From Entoloma clypeatum (lineage: Eukaryota; Basidiomycota; Agaricomycetes; Agaricales; Entolomataceae), in contig OY751491.1 in NCBI GenBank assembly GCA_963565915.1, forward strand, positions 3,286,001-3,350,000: a stretch of 64,000 nucleotides of DNA, given 5' to 3'. A program made the translations under genes and the position numbers. Positions 57,622 to 64,000 of the stretch are shown in pieces. Each line of letters begins with the position of its first letter. Within the stretch, counting starts at the first letter, position 1. The notes below the pieces were generated by a model. That model was not told where the DNA came from. It saw nothing but the letters and a program-made list of their open reading frames with translations, and ran no database searches.

Positions 57622-57830
57622 GAGCTTCCTCTATCGTAGAATACACAATTTGTAGCATGTAGCATAGAGTATACTAGGACTGCAAGACGACACATCCGCT
57701 GTGATCACCTCCAGGGTTGATGTGATCATATGCTGTTCCAGCAGGTTATAAGCCCTGTAGACTCGATGCCGCTATATTGTGAACGTGATAGATCATGTGC
57801 ACCTCAATCTGTACATGCAACATTAATGAT
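57622..57830. other. Spacer between TIR element and LTR
   Basis: About 200 bases with no recognisable feature. It may belong to the interrupted Gypsy fragment or be plain flank. Confidence 0.3.
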
Positions 57831-58201
57831 TGTTACGGACTCTACGGTATGCGGACGACGTCATCACTTTTACTTATCGGCCCAGCTCGGCGCCCTCTTA
57901 CGAATACATTATGTCGCAACATCTATTTCCATTCCCTTCGCTACCACTCTGACTCATTCCGCAGTAGCTTTACTCAGCTCCGCAGTATGTATGACTCATT
58001 GTACATAGCCTTCCGCAGTCGCCTTACTCAGGCGCACTGCCTTCCGCAGTACTGACTCATCCGCTACCGCCTATAGTCAGTACCTATATAAACCTCTTGT
58101 ACTATAGTAGATTCCTTAGATTTAGCAATCACATTGCTCTTTGCCTTTCCACTTTCCTGCATACTCTGCCCGAACCTTGGAACGGTTTGTTAAGCATAAC
58201 A
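57831..58201 (+). repeat. 5' LTR of the chromovirus
   Basis: Starts TGTTACGGAC and ends GCATAACA, giving the TG...CA ends with a 5-base inverted repeat TGTTA/TAACA. A TATA box, TATATAAA, is at 58085-58092. Upstream of it, in the U3 part, TGACTCAT occurs three times (57950, 57992, 58053) and TCCGCAGT four times. The right border is provisional because the 3' LTR is not available for comparison. Confidence 0.6.
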
Positions 58202-58656
58202 AGTTGCTAAATCTCGTTAGGTTCGCCCAGAGCGAAGAGAGCAACTACCAGACGAGTCAAGACGTCGCGCTTCTTTGAAGACTTCACCAGTAACCCATTC
58301 GCCTCACCAGAAGCCCGACAGGAGGAGCTAAGTCCTCGAGACAGTATCGATTTTACACTCATCCAGCAGTACATCAAATCGGAGATCCGTCGCATCCTAC
58401 AGCAGGTGCTTGACGAAGAACTAGACAACGACGAGCATCGCCCCCACGGCGAGATAGCAGAGAGCATCCATCTTGCTCGACAACACCAGATCGCGCGTTA
58501 CAACGCCCGACAGAACGAACTCGAAAGTTTTTGCATTCAAGAAGGACCTCAGACAGGTCGGACCACAGAGATCAGAGAGTTTATCGGTGTCCAGACAACC
58601 GTTATCAGAAGATTGATTAGGACGCTCACATCGAGACGTCCCAGAGCCGCATCATC

Positions 58657-59859
58657 ATGTCGTACTCAAAGCAACAGATCTACGCCCACTTTACAACCAC
58701 CGAACAACAGACCGAGTACGGTCGTTGGGCACGAAACGAGAGACTTGACCCCTTCTCACAACCGACAGACGTGCAGGAACAGAGATTCCTTAGAGATCTA
58801 CAAAGGAAATACCCCGAACGTTTTGCCACCGATTCCGCCGACGAGTCCCCTGACGAATTTGCTTTTGACTCCGCGCAGTCAGATATCGAACAGACGCCTA
58901 GAACAGGGACTCATTTTCAACCCTTACCTGTATCCCGAACCCCATCTTCATCCCAACAACCCGACCCCTCTCCTTCTCCGCAGACTCTAGACATGGCAGA
59001 AGCTCCGGCAGTACAAACGATGGATACATCCAAGATCATCAAGGATCCTGGGATGTTCAAGGACAGACACACCTTTGACGAGTGGTGGAAAGCCACCAAA
59101 CTATACATCAGGTTCCAGAAGAGCCTAACAGATGATCAGAAGATTCTTGCGGTACTATCTCGCATGATGGAAGGGTCCGGCAGGCACTGGGCCAGTAACA
59201 AGTTAGACGCTCTTGCCGTTGACAACGAGAACATCACCTGGCTGGGATTCTCCGATGATATCGCCACACGATTCTCTATCGCCAACAAATCAGTCGCTGC
59301 CAAAGCAAGACTCGAAGTTCTGAGACAAGAGAAACGCACCGTCGACGAATTCTTGGACGAATTCGAAGAGCTCTTGAAGCTGTCAAACCTTGGCGAAGAA
59401 ACTGGGAAATACATCCTAGAAAAGAACGTCAACCGCAGAATCTCTGAACAAGTGGCTAGTGATGCCAGGACGTACTCCGAGTACGCAAAGGAGATCCGAA
59501 ACAAGGGACGACAGATGGAAGGACATGCAATGGTCATCTGAGGTGGCGGCAAAATGCGCACCGGATCGGGTACCACCTATGGTGGTCAAGGCAAGGCCAT
59601 GGAGATCGACAAAGCAGGAGTGGCCCGTTGCTACAACTGTCAACGTTTCGGTCACCTCGCTAAAGACTGCAGCGCTCCAAAGAAGAAAGATGGTCGCAAG
59701 TGTTTCAACTGTGACCAAGAAGGCCATATTGTGCGTAACTGCTGCAAGCCGAAGAAGAACTCTGGAAGGGTTAGGAAGGTGTCTGAAGAAGATGCCGAGA
59801 AAGATGAAACCACAATCTTAGAAGCCAATGAGAAGGATTTTCCCGAAGGGTCCGATTAA
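58657..59859 (+). CDS. gag: Gag polyprotein with two CCHC zinc knuckles (one in-frame stop)
   Basis: The capsid part (58657-59538) begins MSYSKQQIYAHFTTTEQQTE and contains a proline/serine-rich region, then the retrotransposon gag core (WWKATKLYIRFQKSLTDDQK; RHWASNKLDAL; RTVDEFLDEFEELLKLSNLG). A TGA at 59539-59541 interrupts the frame. The same frame then continues through GGGKMRTGSGTTYGGQG into two zinc knuckles, CYNCQRFGHLAKDC (59629-59670) and CFNCDQEGHIVRNC (59701-59742), and a natural TAA at 59857-59859. The nucleocapsid part would be lost or made separately. Pol lies in a different (-1) frame. Gag packages element RNA into virus-like particles. Confidence 0.85.
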
Positions 59860-59876
59860 ACGACGCTAAGTCGTGA

Positions 59877-62800
59877 CCCCTATCTATTAAACGGACTTGC
59901 TTGCCCTGTATGACTGCAGACAATAGAACCTATGTCATCCCTGCCAAGCGAGCCGCTGCATCAACTAAGATTGTGAAGGGAGACAAACCTCCGAAACGAC
60001 GAGAAATCAGGCTGTTAGCTCAGCTCAAGACACGACGAGGACCAAAGGTCATTCGACCTGAGGTTGATAGTGGATGTGAACGCACATGCATCCATCCCAG
60101 AATAGTACGCAAACAGAACCTCCCTACGTGAGGAATACCGTCCATAGCAATTCTAAATGCAGATGGATCACCAAATTGACAACAGAGAGCGAACCAACTT
60201 GCCAAAGTCAAGCTGGATTTGGGAACACATCAGGAAACCATGGAAGCGATGGTGCTGGACATTGGGAGAACAGACATGCTCTTGGGACACGACTGGTTGG
60301 TACACCACAACCCTACGATCAATTGGATAACCGGCGCTGTAACATTCAACCGGTGTCCAACTACATGCCGAACCAAACATTCGGATTTCAGGGTTAACCT
60401 TGATGGTCGCAAACACCGGGTTTGCATGGTTGAAGTGCGCGACAAAGATGCACCCAAGAAGTCGGATCAGAAATGGAAGCCTGGAGACCCTATATTGGAA
60501 GCTGTCACTCCCACACCACCTCCCACAACCAAACGACCCTCATATGTTGATCGGTTTACTCACCTCTTCGAGAAGGAGAACTTTGATAAGATCCCGAAGG
60601 AAAGGGAATGGGACCATGGTATTGAACTTACACCGGACGCACCAAAGGAACTAGGGGGAAACACATATCCCATGACACAAAAAGAACAAGAGGAATTGGA
60701 CGCATTCATTGACGAGGGTCTAGCAACTGGAAAGATCCGCCCGTCCAAATCCCCTTATGCCTCCCCTTGCTTCTTCATCAACAAGAAGGATGGTTCCAAA
60801 CGATTGGTACAAGACTACCGCATGGTCAACAAATTCACGGTCAAAGACAAATTCCCACTCCCTCGCATCTCCGATCTCTTGGACGTGCTGAAAGATGCAG
60901 TCTACTTCAATAAGATGGACATCATGTGGGGTTACAACAATGTCCGGATTAAAGAAGGCGATGAATGGAAGGCTGCCTTCCTTACCAGTCGAGGATTGTT
61001 TGAACCATTGGTCATGTTTTTCGGCCTTTGCAACTCCCCGGGAACGTTCTCTCGGATGATGGCTAGTCTATTCCGGGACCAGATCCGCCGACGCATCTGC
61101 GTGATCTACATGGATGACATCGTGGTTATTGGTAAAACCAAGGAAGAACTCGCGCGAAACACCGAAGGAATTCTGCAGATCCTATCGGACAATGACTTAT
61201 TCCTGAAGGAGAAGAAGTGTTTCTGGGAAGTAACGAAATGCCCCATATTGGGATATGTCATTGGTGAAGGACGTGTCGAGATGGAAACCGAGAAGGTGGA
61301 CACGATCCGAAACTGGCGAGCACCCACATCAAAAAAGGAAGTCCAGAAGTTCCTTGGGTTTGCTAACTTCTATCGGCGCTTCATTGAAGGATACTCAAAC
61401 ATCGCGAAACCACTTACCGCGCTCACAGGCGGCACTGCGTTTACTTGGGGACCAACGGAACAAAAGGCATTTGAAGGTCTCATACAGGCGATCACATCGG
61501 CACCAGTCTTGGCATTACCAAAACCAGATGGACAGTTCAGGGTCGAAACCGATGCATCGGGCTATGCAATTGGGGCTGTACTCTCTCAAAAACAGGACGA
61601 CAAATGGCATCCTATCGCGTTCTTGTCACGGACCATGTCCGCGGCCGAACAAAATTACGAGATATACGACAAAGAGCTCTTGGCAGTCATGGAAGCACTG
61701 AAAGATTGGAGACACTATCTGCTCGAAGCCAGGGAACGCTTCAAGATCTTAACTGATCACAAGAACCTGGAGTATTTCCGCCGTCCTCAGGACCTAAATC
61801 AACGACAAAGGCGCTGGAAGATGAAGTTACAAGACTATGACTTCGAACTACGGCATGTGCCTGGCAAGACAAATGCAAAAGCGGACATCCTGTCGCGCTT
61901 ACCCTGGTATGAAACGGAACTCGAACCACAAGACAGTGACCAAATGCTCAAGGAGGGACTATTCTTGAAACGATTGGAATCAGAAGATGTGGTACAAATG
62001 GAGATGTTCACGGGGGAACAATTCTTTGAAGGGGGTGAAACATCTGATTCCATCAAGATTGGAAACGTCACAACCATCGAAAATCCGTGGATCGCACGCA
62101 TCAAGGGTTCAAACCACATGGAGACAGAAGTAGCCCAGGGTCTAAAAAAGAATCCTCATTGGTATCAACAGGAAAACGGCATCACATATGCAGGCGAACA
62201 AGTCTATGTTCCACCAGACCCACAACTGCGTCAAGAACTGATGTTTGAATCGCACGATGCACCAGTGGCTGGACATCCAGGACAGTATCGAACACATGAA
62301 CTCCTCACTCGCACCTACTGGTGGCCTACCATCCTGCATGATGTAAAGAAATACATAAAGGGTTGCGACACCTGTCAGCGCAACAAGATCAACAGACAGA
62401 AACGACATGCTCCGCTACACCCCCATGCAGCACCAAGTCATCCATGGGAAGACATAGGGATTGACGTTGTGGGACCGATACCAGAGTCCGATGGAAAGAA
62501 TGTGATTCTGGTCATCACGGACAGACATTCGAAGATGCTCCATCTCATTCTGACAACCGTGGAATTATCGGCTGAAGGATTAGCCAAGATCTATCGGGAT
62601 CAGATATGGAAGCTCCACGGAATCCCCAAGAAAATCATCAGTGACAGGGGACCACAGTTCGCCGCGAAGTTCATGGAGATACTTTGCCGCATGTTAGGGA
62701 TCAAAAGGAATCTGTCCACCGCATACCATCCACAGACTGATGGACAGGCTGAACGATTGCATCAGGAAACAGAAGCGTTCTTACGAAACTTCGTCAACCA

Positions 62801-63509
62801 TCTGCAAGATGATTGGGCTGAATGGATCGCAATCGCCAAATTCCAGTACAATGACAAAGAACATCAGGCGATGAAGCACACACCATTCTACCTCAACTAT
62901 GGCTTACATCCTTGGAAGGGAGAACTTGTGTTGGAAGACACCAACCCGGCTGCCAACAGCTTCTTGGAAAAACTCAAACAAGCACGAGAAGAAGCCAATG
63001 CAGCGCTGAAACAGGCACAGGATCAGATGAAGAAGACAGTTGATACATGACGGAGTCCATCTCAGAACTACCGCATTGGAGACAAGGTGTGGCTGGAAGG
63101 GACTAACATCAGAACTAACCGTCCCTCGAAGAAACTTGACGCACTCCGACACGGACCATTCAAGGTCCTAGAGAAGAAAGGGGCTAGCGCATACCTTCTT
63201 GATCTTCCAAAGACTTGGAAAATGATTCACCCTGTGTTTAACGAGACCCTGTTGTCGCCTTACGAAACCCCGAAGTACGCCATCCAGAAGAAGAAACCAG
63301 CCCCTGACCCGATCATTGTTGAAGGACGAGAAGAGTACCATGTGTCCACAATTCTAGACTCTCGAAAGTTCTGTGGAAAGATCCAGTACCTCGTCCAGTG
63401 GGAAGGATATGGCCCAGAAGAGAACACGTGGGAACCTCGAGCTAATGTTCAGAACACTCAAGATTTGATCCGTGATTTCCATCGGCAGAACCCGTCTCGC
63501 CCACGATAA
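59877..63509 (+). pseudogene. pol: Pol: protease, RT, RNase H, integrase, chromodomain (interrupted by TGA stops)
   Basis: One continuous reading frame apart from stops at 60129-60131, 60177-60179 and 63048-63050, plus one at 59874-59876 just before it. Order: protease with VDSGCERTCI (60063 on); DIGRTDMLLGHDWL (60258 on); reverse transcriptase with the active-site YMDDIVVIG (61108 on); RNase H with VETDASGYAIGAVLSQ (61542 on) and TDHKNLEYF; integrase with the H-H-C-C zinc region ending CDTCQRNK (62367 on). The catalytic blocks follow: IGIDVVGPIPESDG, ISDRGPQFAAKF and STAYHPQTDGQAERLHQE. After the TGA at 63048 the same frame gives the integrase C terminus (YRIGDKVWLEGT; GPFKVLEKKG) and a chromodomain (QYLVQWEGYGPEENTWEP, about 63385-63440) ending at 63509. 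The chromodomain places it in the chromovirus clade and suggests insertion targeted to heterochromatin. Confidence 0.9.
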
Positions 63510-63642
63510 AAGACAGTGTTTGAAATCCATAACAGTATCGACCTTCATCAGTCAACCACACACCGAGTTTCCCGCTCTAGTCTTTTCCCTGCCCAATATA
63601 GCCTCCCCCTTCTTCTTCTATCTCTCAACCATCCTCACCGCC

Positions 63643-63993
63643 ATGTCCAACACCACCGACATCAACCCCGCCATTGCCGCCCTCATGAACGAAGCACTCT
63701 CCATGCGAGACCAAATCCATGCCCTCGAAACTTCCCTTGCCGACCTCCTTCATCGCCAGATGCATATCCGGCTTCACTCGCTGTCCAACCTCCCCGTCGC
63801 CCCGAGTCCCGAGGAAAAACAAATTCTCGGAAATTACACCAGCACCCTCGTGATTGAGAATCGACGCATTCGGCTAGCTATCAAAGGCCTCGAACTCGCC
63901 GTTGCCATCAACGAAGAGTTGATATATGATTGGAGCCTCAAGGAGAGCCCGAATTGGTCCGATCCCGGCAACAACGAGGGATGGGGACAATGA
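63643..63993 (+). CDS. Third ORF downstream of the chromodomain (unknown)
   Basis: A 117-codon frame starting ATG 63643 (MSNTTDINPAIAALMNEAL) and ending TGA at 63991-63993. The first half looks helical with heptad-like hydrophobic spacing (ALMNEALSMRDQIHALETSL, ADLLHRQMHIRLHSLSNLP). The tail is acidic and rich in asparagine and glycine. It lies between the pol stop and where the 3' LTR should be, the position of env in retroviruses, but it has no signal peptide or membrane segment. I do not recognise a family. It could be an accessory gene of this retrotransposon lineage or a captured host exon. Confidence 0.55.
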   Translation: MSNTTDINPAIAALMNEALSMRDQIHALETSLADLLHRQMHIRLHSLSNLPVAPSPEEKQILGNYTSTLVIENRRIRLAIKGLELAVAINEELIYDWSLKESPNWSDPGNNEGWGQ

Positions 63994-64000
63994 CTCTGTG

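Larger units (their letters stand above)
57831..64000 (+). mobile_element. Ty3/Gypsy chromovirus retrotransposon (3' end beyond window)
   Basis: The element comprises a 5' LTR (57831-58201), gag (58657-59859), pol with protease, reverse transcriptase, RNase H, integrase and chromodomain (about 59877-63509), and a third ORF (63643-63993). The 3' LTR and any target duplication are not in the window. Coding regions are largely open but carry several TGA stops, so this copy is probably not autonomous. Confidence 0.88.

Noticed and set aside
1..64000. CRISPR array or bacterial defence operon
   Set aside because: No regularly spaced direct repeats with unique spacers, no cas-like genes, and the gene structure is clearly eukaryotic.

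Overview
This window reads as a stretch of a basidiomycete (Agaricomycete-type) fungal genome. The genes are broken by many short GT-AG introns of roughly 50-60 bases. They mix conserved eukaryotic housekeeping genes (EMC2, exopolyphosphatase PPX1, SYF2, UPF3) with families typical of mushroom-forming fungi: NACHT-WD40 NLR proteins, BTB proteins, CorA-like two-helix membrane proteins, a CRN-like NTPase, and a Ty3/Gypsy chromovirus. No bacterial-style operon, CRISPR array or convincing intact tRNA gene was seen. All exon borders were read by eye, so gene limits inside intron-rich genes are approximate.

Layout. 1-6.1 kb: remnant of a fungal hypothetical protein, an MFS transporter (copy 1) missing its 3' end, and directly behind it the second half of a decayed PDR-type ABC transporter. 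6.3-11.4 kb: a large CRN-like P-loop protein, tail to tail with a truncated, frameshifted NACHT gene. 11.6-14.4 kb: PPX1 and EMC2 on the minus strand. 15-17.8 kb: MFS copy 2. 18.1-23.8 kb: a truncated NACHT gene (minus) followed in frame by a transmembrane/amphipathic-repeat segment, head to head with CorA-like gene A (plus). 24.4-30.1 kb: CorA-like genes B and C. 30.7-36.3 kb: SYF2, a BTB protein and UPF3. 37.7-44.4 kb: CorA-like gene A' (minus) head to head with a full-length NACHT-WD40 gene (plus). This is a near-identical inverted copy of the 18.8-22.7 kb block. 45.6-50.4 kb: a membrane protein, an apyrase-like gene, and two nucleotidyltransferase-like genes lying stop to stop, one of them broken by a 92-bp triplication. 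50.6-52.4 kb: MFS copy 3, a decayed duplicate of copy 2 together with its upstream region. 52.9-57.6 kb: a 266-bp MITE, a decayed Gypsy integrase, and a 1.8-kb non-autonomous TIR element. 57.8-64 kb: a Ty3/Gypsy chromovirus with 5' LTR, gag, pol with chromodomain, and an extra downstream ORF. Its 3' LTR lies beyond the window.

How parts may work together. The most interesting arrangement is the repeated head-to-head pair of an NLR (NACHT-WD40) and a CorA-like two-helix membrane protein sharing a promoter of 100-230 bases. Divergent NLR/effector pairs are known in filamentous fungi (for example NWD2/HET-S). A CorA-like protein as the membrane partner of an NLR would be a new pairing, but it is an inference from gene order only. 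The left NLR copy has lost its WD40 sensor and runs in frame, apart from one stop or one 30-base candidate intron, into a membrane/amphipathic 11-residue-repeat tail. The region has clearly been shaped by segmental duplication: three NLR copies, four CorA-like copies and three MFS copies, with decay of the spare copies.
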